Below are positions 17,712 to 26,175 of a stretch of DNA of 64,000 nt, in pieces. The position numbers and the translations under genes are program-made. The stretch covers positions 28,815-92,814 of the forward strand of contig NZ_FUYM01000014.1 in the NCBI RefSeq assembly GCF_900167915.1, in the 5' to 3' direction. Source of the stretch: Rhizorhabdus histidinilytica. GTDB taxonomy: Bacteria > Pseudomonadota > Alphaproteobacteria > Sphingomonadales > Sphingomonadaceae. Each line of letters opens with the position of its first letter. Position 1 is the stretch's first letter. The notes under the pieces are model-generated. The model had not been told where the DNA came from. It searched no databases and worked only from the letters and a program-made list of their open reading frames with translations.

Positions 17712-18814
17712 GCCACCAGCCCCCGCGCTTCGAGTTCGGCGCGCGCATGGTCGACCCGGTCGACGGCGGTTCGTTCGGCGACCCATTGCGCGAGCTCGGC
17801 CAGCCCCTCGCCGAAGTCGCGACTGGCCTGGAAGCCGAGCCTCTCGTCCGCCAGCCGTGTGTCGCAGAAGCAATGGCGGATGTCGCCGATCCGCGCCTTG
17901 CCCAATATCTGCGGCTCGATCTGGTTCTTGCCCATGGCGCGGGCCAGTTCGACGGCGACCTCTGTCACGGAGCGGTCCTGGCCGGAGCCGATGTTGAAGG
18001 TTCCGCCGGCAGCCTGGGGCAGGAACAGCGCGTCGGCGAAGGCGCGGGCCACGTCGTCGACATGGACGAAGTCGCGGCGTTGCTCGCCATCCTCGAAGAT
18101 CAGCGGCTGCTGGCCGTTGAGCAGACGGGACGCGAAGATCGCGAGTACGCCGGTATAGGGATTGGAAAGCGCCTGGCCCGGACCATAGACGTTGAACAGG
18201 CGCAGGCAGACCCCCTCGATTCCATAGGGACGGCTCATGATGTGGGTGGTGCGCTCCTGGACATATTTGTTGAGCGCGTAGATCGAAGCGAGGCTCGGCC
18301 GCTTCCATTCGGGGGTCGCGATCGGTGCCAGCGGGCGTCCGTCGGCATCGAGCGGGTCCCAGCAGACCTGGCCGTCGTGGAGCGTCCGGCGCTCGGCGTC
18401 CTCCACGGCATTCCCCTCCACGTCGCGATAGAGGCCTTCGCCATAAATGCTCATGGAGGAGGCGGTGACGACCCGGCGGACCGGCTGGTCGATCAGCCGC
18501 TCGAACAGTACGGCGGTGCCGACGTCGTTGGCGGAGGTATAGCGCTCCACTTCGTACATCGATTGGCCGACGCCGACCTCGGCCGCGAGATGGATGACGC
18601 TGTCGACGCCACGCAGCGCGCGCGACACGGCGTCCCCGTCACGGACATCGCCACGGAGGAATTCGACGCCCGTCGTGGGCGGGACGGCATCGGCGCCGTG
18701 CACCTGCTCGATGAGGCTGTCGAGGATGCGGACGCGATGCCCGCGGTCGAGCAGCTCCGCCGCGACGGCGCGTCCGATGAAGCCGGCCCCGCCGGTGATC
18801 AGAATATTTTCCAC
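17708..18814 (-). CDS. NAD-dependent nucleotide-sugar epimerase/dehydratase
   Basis: 368 residues from a GTG at 18814, chosen because GAGGGAGA lies 6-13 bases upstream and the Rossmann strand ENILITGGAGFIGRAV then starts at residue 2, as usual. Catalytic pieces are TASSMSIYGEG and YALNKYVQE; RLFNVYGPGQALSNPYTG is the substrate loop. This is the first gene of the seven-gene operon. Substrate unresolved; it could be a 4-epimerase or a reductase acting on the same sugar as the next gene. Confidence 0.88.
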
Positions 18815-18855
18815 GCGAATCTCCCTCGCTCCATCGCACCGAGGGCGGGCCATCA

Positions 18856-18887
18856 ATCTATGTTAATTACTTGATCTATGTTAGATC
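18856..18887 (-). repeat. Two tandem copies of the TAACATAGRTCA motif
   Basis: ATCTATGTTAA at 18856 and GATCTATGTTAGATC at 18873 repeat with an 18-base period. Read on the minus strand they give TAACATAGATCAAGTAATTA, which resembles the sites at 29072, 31113 and 33987. The minus-strand reading also contains GATCAA-N4-TTA, close to an IHF site, so IHF is an alternative explanation. Confidence 0.5.
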
Positions 18888-18963
18888 ATATTTGCTATTT
18901 GAAATGATTTTAACATGGATTAATGTTTTTGGCTCGCCTTCCTTCAAATATAAGGCCTATTAA

Positions 18964-18989
18964 GACGAGCTTCTTCATCATCTAGTTCC
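18964..18989 (-). promoter_or_regulatory. Near-consensus EcfG-type promoter facing the saccharide operon
   Basis: On the minus strand GGAAC (18989-18985) and CGTC (18967-18964) are 17 bases apart; the alphaproteobacterial general-stress consensus is GGAAC-N16/17-CGTT. One -10 base is off and the start codon is 150 bases away, so this is a weak call. Confidence 0.3.
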
Positions 18990-19112
18990 GAAGAGTATTT
19001 TCGGCTTGGCTTCATTCATGTTCCATTCATCGGATATATTTCAAAATAGCTGAACCAAGTCGCTGTTTCGTGCTTTTGCAGCTTCTATGTTGATGCTGCC
19101 GTCACAATCCTC

Positions 19113-19703
19113 ATGAGCGCGACCATCTTCCTCGCCCGGCATGGCACCCATGACGAAGTCGGTCGGATTCTTTCGGGCCGGTCCGGCATCGGCCTGTCGT
19201 CTGCGGGTCTGGACCAGGCGGCGAGGCTGGCCGCCCATTGCGCTTCGCTGGGCCTGACCGCGATCCATAGCAGCCCGCGTCCGCGTGCGCGTCAGACAGC
19301 GGAGATAGTGGCGAAGGCCTTCGGGCTGGAGCCGATCGTCGTCGACGATCTCGACGAGATCGACTTCGGCGCCTGGACGGGCCGTTCCTTCGCCGCGCTC
19401 GATGCCGACCGGCGCTGGCGCCGGTGGAACAGCCGGCGTGCGCTGGCTCGTCCGCCGGGTGGCGAGACGATGGCCGCCGCGACCGGTCGGATTGTCCGGC
19501 ATCTCGACCGGCTGGCGGCGAAGGGATGCAGCCACGTGCTGTGCGTCAGCCATTGCGACATCATCCGCGGCGCGGTCGCCTTCTATGCGGGACTGGGCTT
19601 CGACCGGATGCTCGAGTTCGAGATCGAACCCGGATCGCTCAGCAGCCTGTTCCTCGACGACCGATGTGCGCGGGTCCTTCAGCTCAACGAGGTGCCGCGA
19701 TGA
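19113..19703 (+). CDS. Histidine phosphatase family protein
   Basis: 196 residues of the phosphoglycerate-mutase-like superfamily. The catalytic Arg-His-Gly is at residues 9-11 (LARHGTHDE); SSPRPRARQTAEIVA gives the second Arg; LDEIDFGAWTGRS supplies the acid and CVSHCDIIRGAV the second His. Members remove phosphate from sugar phosphates, cofactors or phosphoproteins. Position at the head of a saccharide and inositol gene set suggests a sugar- or inositol-phosphate substrate. Coupled to the methyltransferase gene by a 4-base overlap. Confidence 0.9.
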   Translation: MSATIFLARHGTHDEVGRILSGRSGIGLSSAGLDQAARLAAHCASLGLTAIHSSPRPRARQTAEIVAKAFGLEPIVVDDLDEIDFGAWTGRSFAALDADRRWRRWNSRRALARPPGGETMAAATGRIVRHLDRLAAKGCSHVLCVSHCDIIRGAVAFYAGLGFDRMLEFEIEPGSLSSLFLDDRCARVLQLNEVPR

Positions 19704-20482
19704 ACCGTCTGCCGTCTCCGCGGGAGCTGCGTGCCGATATCGAGGCGCTCGGCCCCTGGTTCCATAACATCGACATCCACGGGGTCTGGACCGCGCCTGA
19801 CCATTTCCTGGGCGACTATCCGGGCGCGAAATTCCGGCGCTTCGCCAGGGCGCTGCCAAAGGACCTGCGCGGCATGTCGGTGCTCGACATCGGGTGCAAT
19901 GCCGGCTTCTACTCGATGGAGATGAAGCGGCGTGGCGCGGACTATGTGCTCGGCGTCGATTCCGACGACCATTATCTTGCCCAGGCGCGGTTCGTCGCGG
20001 AAGCGCTGGGCTATGCCGACGTCGAGTTCCGCCGGCTGTCTGTCTACGATGTCGCCTTGCTCGGCCGGCGCTTCGACCTCGTCATCTTCATGGGTGTCTT
20101 CTATCATCTGCGCCATCCGCTGCTCGCGCTCGACCTGATCCGCGAGCACGTCGCCGGCGATCTCCTGCTGTTCCAGTCGCTGACGCGCGGCTCGCGCCGC
20201 GTCGCGCCGGTGAAGCCGGACTATGAATTCGACGATCCCGACGACTTCGGCCGGCCCGGCTATCCGAAGCTGCACTTCGTCGAGCACCAGTTCGCCCATG
20301 ACTGGACCAACTGGTGGATACCCAACCGCGCTGCGACCGAGGCGATGCTGCGCAGTGCGGGGTTCGCTATCGAGGCCGGTCCCGTCGACGAGGTCTATCT
20401 CTGCCGCGTCGCCGACATTCCCTATCAGGGCTGGGGCCCGGGGCTCGGCGCGGTCTATCCTGCACGAAAGGCCGACACATGA
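19700..20482 (+). CDS. SAM-dependent methyltransferase (CmoB/DUF1698-like, glycan-locus type)
   Basis: 260 residues from the ATG at 19700 (ATGA overlap with the preceding stop). Motif I is VLDIGCNAGFYSMEMKRRGA, motif II YVLGVDSDDHYLAQAR, and FDLVIFMGVFYHLRHPLLAL is the post-motif typical of CmoB-like tRNA-modifying enzymes and of a related group found in glycosyltransferase neighbourhoods (I recall it as TIGR04290). Context favours methylation of a sugar or cyclitol over tRNA. Trp-rich segments (WFHNIDIHGVWTAPDHF, DWTNWWIPN) may form the acceptor site. Again coupled to the next gene by ATGA. Confidence 0.85.
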   Translation: MNRLPSPRELRADIEALGPWFHNIDIHGVWTAPDHFLGDYPGAKFRRFARALPKDLRGMSVLDIGCNAGFYSMEMKRRGADYVLGVDSDDHYLAQARFVAEALGYADVEFRRLSVYDVALLGRRFDLVIFMGVFYHLRHPLLALDLIREHVAGDLLLFQSLTRGSRRVAPVKPDYEFDDPDDFGRPGYPKLHFVEHQFAHDWTNWWIPNRAATEAMLRSAGFAIEAGPVDEVYLCRVADIPYQGWGPGLGAVYPARKADT

Positions 20483-21399
20483 TCGAAGCCGCGATGATCT
20501 GGAACGAGCCCAACAACAAGTCGCACTGGGATCTGGAGATCGACCCCGACTGGGCCCGCTACGGCGAATGCGTCCGGCTGGCGGGAAGCGCGATCGCCGC
20601 GGTCAATCCCGGACTGCCGCGCGTGCTGGGCGGCATGTCTCCGATCGACCCCTTCTGGCTGAGGCAGGTCGAAGCGCACGGGGCGCTCGACCATGTCGAG
20701 GTCGTCGCGGTGCACGGCTTCCCGCTCGACTGGAATCTGTGGCCGATCCACGCCTGGCCCGACAAGATCGCCGAGATCGAGGCGGTGACCGACAAGCCGG
20801 TGTGGGTGACCGAGGTCGGTGTCGGCTCGTTCGGCGCGGAGGAGGTGCAGGTCTTCGGCCTCAACCGCACTGCCGAGCTGCTGATCGACCGGGTGCCGCG
20901 CATCTTCTGGTACAGCCTGTTCGATCTTCCGCAGAGCTGGGGAGCGACGACGCGCCACCGCGAGGCCGAGGGATCGAGCTATTATCGCCACTTCTACATG
21001 GGCCTCATTCGCGAGGACGGCAGCCCGAAGCCCGCGTTGGAGGATTATGCGCGGGTCGCCTCCCGCATGGGCCTGATGCAGTGGTTCCATTTCGAGGACC
21101 ACCGTCTGGACGAGGCGGTGCGCTGGATGCGCAGCCTCGGCGTCCGGCAATTGCGGACCGGCCTGTCCTGGGCCGATTATTTCCGGCCGGGCGCGCTCGA
21201 CTGGTTCGACCGGCAGATGGAAGCGCTCGCCGAGTTCGACGTCACCGTCACCTTCTGCTTCACCCCCGAACATCTCGGCATGGTTCCGCACCATACCAGC
21301 GCGCCGGCCGATCCGACCGCCTTCGCCGACTTCTGCGCCGAGATGATCGACCGTTATGCGCCGGCCCGGCCGGCTCTGCCCCGCGCCATGGGCGCCTAG
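20479..21399 (+). CDS. Glycoside-hydrolase-like TIM-barrel protein (beta-xylosidase/GH39-like)
   Basis: 306 residues from the ATG at 20479. MIWNEPNNKSHWDLE gives the acid/base Asn-Glu-Pro motif of clan GH-A enzymes, and VWVTEVGVGSFGAE the second Glu typical of the nucleophile, both at plausible barrel-strand ends. HGFPLDWNLWP and YSLFDLPQSWG fit active-site loops. The protein starts directly at the acid/base strand, so it lacks the first strands of a full barrel; it may be a reduced glycosidase, a transglycosidase or a binding protein. No secretion signal is present, pointing to a cytoplasmic role in making or trimming the glycan. Confidence 0.75.
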   Translation: MIEAAMIWNEPNNKSHWDLEIDPDWARYGECVRLAGSAIAAVNPGLPRVLGGMSPIDPFWLRQVEAHGALDHVEVVAVHGFPLDWNLWPIHAWPDKIAEIEAVTDKPVWVTEVGVGSFGAEEVQVFGLNRTAELLIDRVPRIFWYSLFDLPQSWGATTRHREAEGSSYYRHFYMGLIREDGSPKPALEDYARVASRMGLMQWFHFEDHRLDEAVRWMRSLGVRQLRTGLSWADYFRPGALDWFDRQMEALAEFDVTVTFCFTPEHLGMVPHHTSAPADPTAFADFCAEMIDRYAPARPALPRAMGA

Positions 21400-21409
21400 G
21401 AGAGGATCG

Positions 21410-22534
21410 ATGCTCGCACCCCCATCGCAGCCCATCAACCTGGCCATCGTCGGCGTCGGCAACTGCGCCAGCTCGCTCGTGCAGGGGCTCGGCTATTATG
21501 CCGATGGCCGCAACGACCCCGCCGGCCTGCGCCAATGGGACATCGGCGGCTATCGGCCCTCCGACATCCGGATCGTCGCAGCCTGGGACATCGACGCGCG
21601 CAAGGTCGGGCGCGACGTCGCCGATGCGATCTTCGCCCGGCCCAATTGCACGACCATCTTCTTCGCCGATCTCGAGCCGACGGGCGCCGTGGTCGAGATG
21701 GGAGCGGTCCTCGACGGAGTCGCCGAGCATATGGGCGACCAGCCCGTCGACCGCACCTTCCTGCCCGCGGATGCGGCGCAGCCCGACAAGGGCACGGTCG
21801 TTCGGCGGCTGCGCGAGACCGGGACCGACGTCCTGATCAACTATCTGCCGGTCGGATCGCAGGCCGCGACCGAGTTCTACGTCGAATGCGCGCTGGAGGC
21901 CGGGGTCGCCTTCGTCAACGCCATCCCCGTGTTCATCGCCAGCGAGCCCGCCTGGGCCCGGCGCTTCGCTGCGGCGGGCGTGCCGGTCATCGGCGACGAC
22001 ATCAAGGCGCAGATGGGCGCGACCATCGTCCACCGCGTGCTCACCGACCTGTTCGCACGGCGCGGGGTGAAGCTCGACCGCACCTACCAGCTCAACACCG
22101 GCGGCAACACCGACTTCCTCAACATGTCTAACCGGCAGCGGCTCACCTCGAAGAAGATATCGAAGACGGAAGCGGTCCAGGCCGTGGCCGAGCAGCGGCT
22201 CGCCGACGAGGATATCCATGTCGGGCCGTCGGACTATGTCGCCTGGCAGAACGACAACAAGGTCTGCTTCCTGCGGATGGAAGGGCAATTGTTCGGGGGC
22301 GTGCCGATGAACCTGGAGATGCGTCTCTCGGTGGAGGACAGCCCCAATTCCGCCGGTGTGGCGATCGACATGATCCGCTGCGCGAAGCTGGCCCTCGATC
22401 GCGGGATCGGCGGGCCGATCGACTCCGCCTCGGCCTTCTTCTGCAAGCATCCGCCGTTGCAGATGTCCGACGAAGCGGCCCATGCCGCGCTGGGCCGCTT
22501 CGTCGGCGGCGATGCCGTCAGCCCGCAGGCTTGA
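21410..22534 (+). CDS. ino1: myo-Inositol-1-phosphate synthase (actinobacterial/archaeal type)
   Basis: 374 residues. It converts glucose 6-phosphate to 1L-myo-inositol 1-phosphate with tightly bound NAD. LAIVGVGNCASSLVQG near residue 11 is the dinucleotide site; NYLPVGSQAATEFYVEC, GDDIKAQMGATIVHR and LNTGGNTDFLNM are the conserved core motifs with catalytic lysines (KKISKTEAV). AGGAGAGGA precedes the ATG at 21410, ten bases after the previous stop. Length and motifs fit the short prokaryotic class, uncommon in proteobacteria. With the phosphatase two genes upstream, it suggests free inositol or an inositol conjugate as a product. Confidence 0.93.
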   Translation: MLAPPSQPINLAIVGVGNCASSLVQGLGYYADGRNDPAGLRQWDIGGYRPSDIRIVAAWDIDARKVGRDVADAIFARPNCTTIFFADLEPTGAVVEMGAVLDGVAEHMGDQPVDRTFLPADAAQPDKGTVVRRLRETGTDVLINYLPVGSQAATEFYVECALEAGVAFVNAIPVFIASEPAWARRFAAAGVPVIGDDIKAQMGATIVHRVLTDLFARRGVKLDRTYQLNTGGNTDFLNMSNRQRLTSKKISKTEAVQAVAEQRLADEDIHVGPSDYVAWQNDNKVCFLRMEGQLFGGVPMNLEMRLSVEDSPNSAGVAIDMIRCAKLALDRGIGGPIDSASAFFCKHPPLQMSDEAAHAALGRFVGGDAVSPQA

Positions 22535-22796
22535 GGTGGCGCGCCAGATGCTTGTTCATCTCGAACATCGAGGCTTCCTTCTTGCCGAAGATCTTCGACA
22601 GCTTGTCGTCGGCCTTGATCGTGCGGCGATCCTTCGCGTCCTGAAGGTCGTTCTTCTTGATGTAGCTCCATATCCGGCTGACCACATCCGCGCGCGTCGT
22701 CGGCTTGTCGCCGACGATCGCTCCCAACTCCGCCGACGGCTGCACCGCGCGATGCAGCCCGTCCGTCTTCGCGCCCGTCTTCCGGTTCGTCGCCAT
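22518..22796 (-). CDS. SWIB/MDM2-domain protein
   Basis: 92 residues from the ATG at 22796 (GGGAGA upstream). Nearly the whole protein is a SWIB fold: VQPSAELGAIVGDKPTTRADVVSRIWSYIKKNDLQD then RTIKADDKLSKIFGKKE and MFEMNKHLARHL. Stand-alone bacterial SWIB proteins, often in chlamydiae and alphaproteobacteria, are thought to act on DNA topology or chromatin-like packaging. It overlaps the end of ino1 tail-to-tail by 17 bases and is transcribed alone. Confidence 0.92.
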   Translation of the reverse strand: MATNRKTGAKTDGLHRAVQPSAELGAIVGDKPTTRADVVSRIWSYIKKNDLQDAKDRRTIKADDKLSKIFGKKEASMFEMNKHLARHLKPAG

Positions 22797-22872
22797 GACA
22801 TGTCTCCCATTTGCTGGACCCGGCGGAAACGCTCCGCCGGTCGGCCGGCTCCCGATGCCGAGCGAGGATAGG

Positions 22873-23844
22873 ATGAAGCGAACCAGCATGGCGGCAGTCG
22901 TCCTGACCGGCCCCGGAAAGACCCGGATCGATCGGGTTGCCATCCCCGATCCGGGCCCCGGACAGGTCCGCATCCGGCTCGAAGGTTGCGGGGTCTGCGC
23001 CTCCAATCTCGGTCCCTGGGCCGGCCCCGAATGGATGGCGTTCCCGACCGAACCCGGCGCGCTCGGCCATGAGGGCTGGGGGACCGTCGATGCGCTGGGG
23101 GAGGGGGTGTCGAGCCTGCTCGTCGGCCAGCGCGTCGCGGCCCTCTCCTATCGAAGCTATGCCGAGTTCGACATCGCCGACGAGGCGGCCTGCGTCCCGC
23201 TGCCGTCGTCGCTCGCCGGCCGGCCGTTTCCGGGCGAGCCGCTCGGCTGTGCGATGAACATCTTCCGCCGTGCCGATATCCGGGCCGGGCAGGATGTCGC
23301 GATTGTCGGCATCGGTTTCCTCGGTGCGATCCTGACGCGGCTCGCCACCGATGCGGGTGCGCGTGTCATCGCCATCTCGCGCCGGCCCTTTTCGCTGGAG
23401 GTCGCGCGGCGCTTCGGGGCGGCCGAGACGATCGTCCTCGACGACCGCGCCGCCGTCGTCGCGCGCGTCGCCGAACGGACCGGGGATCGGCTCTGCGCGC
23501 GGGTGATCGAGGCGGTGGGCAAGCAGGAGGCGCTCGACCTGTCGGCGGAGCTGACCGGCGAGCGGGGCAGGCTCGTGGTCGCTGGCTACCATCAGGATGG
23601 GCCACGGCAGGTGAACATGTGGCTCTGGAACTGGCGCGGGATCGACGTGATCAACGCGCATGAGCGCGATCCGGCCGTCTATGCGGCGGGCATCCGTGAC
23701 GCGGTCGATGCCGTCGCAGACGGACGGCTCGATCCTTCGCCGCTCTACACCCACAGCTATGGCCTCGACGAGTTGGGCGACGCGCTCGATGCGACCCGCG
23801 ATCGGCCCGACGGCTTCCTCAAGGCCTGGGTGCGGCTCGCATGA
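22873..23844 (+). CDS. Zinc-type alcohol dehydrogenase family oxidoreductase
   Basis: 323 residues from the ATG at 22873, preceded by GAGGATAGG; an ATG at 22855 in the same frame has no better site. GROES-like N-domain with CGVCASN (catalytic Cys) and LGHEGWG (His-Glu), and Rossmann domain with VGIGFLGAILTRLA. The four-cysteine structural-zinc loop of classical ADHs is absent. LWNWRGIDVINAHERD is similar to sugar- or inositol-dehydrogenase-like members. The last bases overlap the following Gfo/Idh/MocA gene, so both probably act on the same polyol or sugar. Confidence 0.86.
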   Translation: MKRTSMAAVVLTGPGKTRIDRVAIPDPGPGQVRIRLEGCGVCASNLGPWAGPEWMAFPTEPGALGHEGWGTVDALGEGVSSLLVGQRVAALSYRSYAEFDIADEAACVPLPSSLAGRPFPGEPLGCAMNIFRRADIRAGQDVAIVGIGFLGAILTRLATDAGARVIAISRRPFSLEVARRFGAAETIVLDDRAAVVARVAERTGDRLCARVIEAVGKQEALDLSAELTGERGRLVVAGYHQDGPRQVNMWLWNWRGIDVINAHERDPAVYAAGIRDAVDAVADGRLDPSPLYTHSYGLDELGDALDATRDRPDGFLKAWVRLA

Positions 23845-24863
23845 GCCGCGCCGTCAGGCTCGCCTTCCTGGGCGTCGGATGGATCGGACGGCACCGGATG
23901 GAGAAGCTGCTCGCGGCCGGGGCAGAGGCGATCGCGATAGCCGATCCATCGCCCGACAATCTCGCTGGGGCGCTGCGGCTGGCCCCCGATGCCGTGCCCT
24001 GCGGCGATCTCGATGCCCTGCTCGATCGGCAGCCCGACGGGGTGGTGATCGCAACGCCGAGCGCGCTGCACGCGCGGCAGGCGATCGCGGCACTGGATCG
24101 GGGTGTGCCGGTGTTCTGCCAGAAACCGCTCGGTCGGGATGCCCGGGAGGTGGAGGCGGTGCTGGCCGCCGCGCGGCGGGCGGACCGGTGCATCGGTGTC
24201 GATCTGTCCTATCGCTTCACAGCGGCCATGCAGGCGATCAAGGCGTTGCTCGACGCCGGTGAGCTAGGCTCGGTCTACGGCGTCGATCTCGTCTTCCACA
24301 ATGCCTATGGGCCCGACAAGCCGTGGTTCTACGATCCGGCGCAGTCGGGCGGGGGCTGTCTGATGGACCTCGGCGTCCATCTCCTCGACCTGGCGCTGTG
24401 GGCGCTCGACTTCCCCGCCGTTCGATCGGTGTCGGGGCATGTAATGGCGGCAGGCCGGCCCTTGCCCGACCGATCGTCCGGGGTGGAGGATTATGCGCTA
24501 GCCGAGCTGGTTCTGGCTGGCGGCGCGGTCGTTCGGCTCGCCTGTTCGTGGCGCCTTCCGGCAGGGCAGGATGCGGTGATCGCCGCGGAATTCTACGGGA
24601 CCGGTGGCGGTGCGGCGATGCGCAATGTGGACGGCTCCTTCCACGACTTCGCCGCCAGCCGCTTTCGCGGTACCGCGGTCGAGCCGCTCGCCGCGCCGCC
24701 CGACGACTGGGGCGGCCGCGCGGCGGTCGCCTGGATGAAGGGGCTGGCCCGGCGAGGCTACGACGCCGAGGCCGATCGCCATGCCGACGTCGCGCTGCTG
24801 ATGGATCGCATCTACGAAGCCGCAGCGCCATCCATCAGATCAGCCATAGATACAGCAGCGTAA
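23841..24863 (+). CDS. Gfo/Idh/MocA-family oxidoreductase
   Basis: 340 residues. N-terminal Rossmann fold with LGVGWIGRHR at residues 10-19, VIATPSALHARQAI, and CQKPLGRDAREVE, the equivalent of the family's EKP motif with Gln for Glu. The C-terminal domain has GGGCLMDLGVHLLDLALWAL, carrying the catalytic Asp-xxx-His of inositol/glucose-fructose oxidoreductases. Being coupled to the dehydrogenase and close to ino1, it plausibly oxidises or epimerises an inositol or UDP-sugar. Its end overlaps the convergent transporter gene by 29 bases. Confidence 0.9.
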   Translation: MSRAVRLAFLGVGWIGRHRMEKLLAAGAEAIAIADPSPDNLAGALRLAPDAVPCGDLDALLDRQPDGVVIATPSALHARQAIAALDRGVPVFCQKPLGRDAREVEAVLAAARRADRCIGVDLSYRFTAAMQAIKALLDAGELGSVYGVDLVFHNAYGPDKPWFYDPAQSGGGCLMDLGVHLLDLALWALDFPAVRSVSGHVMAAGRPLPDRSSGVEDYALAELVLAGGAVVRLACSWRLPAGQDAVIAAEFYGTGGGAAMRNVDGSFHDFAASRFRGTAVEPLAAPPDDWGGRAAVAWMKGLARRGYDAEADRHADVALLMDRIYEAAAPSIRSAIDTAA

Positions 24864-26136
24864 GACCGGCGCCGGTCGATACGAGCAGGGTCAGCCCCCC
24901 GAGCAGGTTGAGTGCGATCCCGTTGATCCGTTCTCCCATGATCCGCCTGCTGTTGGTCATCAGCAGGATCAGGGCCAGCAGCGCCGGTGTCGTGAAGCCC
25001 TGCACCACGCCGGCCCACACGAGCGCGTCCATCGGATCGAAGCCGAGGAAGTTGACGCCGACGCCGAGCGCTGTGAACAGGATGATCAGGCCGTAGAAGC
25101 CCTTCGCCTCGCGCGGCCGGGCATGGAGGCTCGCTTTCCAGCCGAGCGTCTGGGCGACGTCATAGGCGGCACCCGTGGTCATCACCGGCACCGCCAGAAA
25201 GCCCACCCCCACGACCCCCAGCACGAACAGCGCGCCGGCGGCGTCGCCCGCCAGCGGCCGCAGCGCATCGGCGGCATCGGCCGCGCTCGCGATCTCGGTC
25301 TGTCCCGCCTGGTGCAGCGTCGCGGCGGTCGACAGGATGATGAAGTACATAACGATGTTGGAGAAGATCATGCCGATCCAGATGTCGCGCCGGCTTTCGT
25401 GGAGTTCGGCACGGCTCGCCCCCTTGCGCTGTTGAACCGTGGTACGGCCCAGCGCGATCTCCTCCTCCACCTCCTCGTTCGACTGCCAACTGTAGAGATA
25501 GGCCGACAAGGTCGTACCGATGATCGCGACGACCAGCGTTATGAACTCCCGGTCGAGGCGGATGGTCGGCACGACGGTGGCCCGGAGCACCTCGGGCCAG
25601 TCGGGCCGCGCCAGGATCGCGGCGCCGACATAGGCGAGCAGCGCGAGCGCCAGCCAGCGGAAGACGTTGCGGATCGCGACGTAGGAACCGAGGATCTGGA
25701 GCGCCAGGATGACGGCGGCGATCGGCGGAACGAGCCAGCGGGGATCGAACGGAAGATAGATGCCCAACGCGGCCGCCATGCCGCCGAGGTCGGCGCCGGC
25801 CTCTACCGTATTGGCGATCAGCGCTCCGCTGAGGAGAGGGTAGAGGAGCCAGCGGGGATAGAAGTGACGGATCGCGTCGAACAGGCCGCGTCCGGAGACC
25901 ATCGACAGCTTCGCGGTCAGATAGACCACGGCGAACATCATCGGCATGGTCGCCGGCGCCATCCACAAGATCGGGTTGCCGATCTTGGCGCCGGCGCTCG
26001 CATAGGTGCCGATCGCCGACGGATCGTCGTCGGCGGCCCCGGTGATCAGGCCGAGGCCGAGCGCCCGGCCGAACCCTTCCCGACGGCCGGCCGGCGCATC
26101 CGTGTTTCCGGAAGCCGGAGAGGAGCGACGCAGCAT
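24835..26136 (-). CDS. NRAMP-like divalent metal transporter (non-canonical metal site)
   Basis: 433 residues with about 11 transmembrane helices. TM1 carries GAADDDPSAIGTYAS, the equivalent of the Nramp DPGN metal motif; the TM6 region is GTTLSAYLYSWQSNEEVEEE, where classical Nramps have the metal-binding Met-Pro-His. This DPSxIxTY / GTTxSxYLxxWQ pattern defines a widespread Nramp-related group whose substrate is poorly known (Mn, Fe or Mg). It lies 39 bases after the large gene starting at 28428 and is probably co-transcribed with it. Confidence 0.9.
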   Translation of the reverse strand: MLRRSSPASGNTDAPAGRREGFGRALGLGLITGAADDDPSAIGTYASAGAKIGNPILWMAPATMPMMFAVVYLTAKLSMVSGRGLFDAIRHFYPRWLLYPLLSGALIANTVEAGADLGGMAAALGIYLPFDPRWLVPPIAAVILALQILGSYVAIRNVFRWLALALLAYVGAAILARPDWPEVLRATVVPTIRLDREFITLVVAIIGTTLSAYLYSWQSNEEVEEEIALGRTTVQQRKGASRAELHESRRDIWIGMIFSNIVMYFIILSTAATLHQAGQTEIASAADAADALRPLAGDAAGALFVLGVVGVGFLAVPVMTTGAAYDVAQTLGWKASLHARPREAKGFYGLIILFTALGVGVNFLGFDPMDALVWAGVVQGFTTPALLALILLMTNSRRIMGERINGIALNLLGGLTLLVSTGAGLTLLYLWLI

Positions 26137-26175
26137 GCGGGCCCTTTCGGTCTGGTTCCTTCTCGGCAGCGCGCC

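Larger units (their letters stand above)
18815..19112. other. AT-rich divergent intergenic region of the saccharide locus
   Basis: Nearly 300 bases without a gene, strikingly AT-rich against the surrounding coding DNA. It must hold the promoters of the seven-gene minus operon and the plus-strand set starting at 19113. It contains two 18-base-spaced copies of an ATCTATGTTA motif, a third relaxed copy (TTTTAACATGG, 18908-18918) and one near-consensus stress-type promoter facing the minus operon. I see no RNA gene or open frame in it. Confidence 0.7.
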
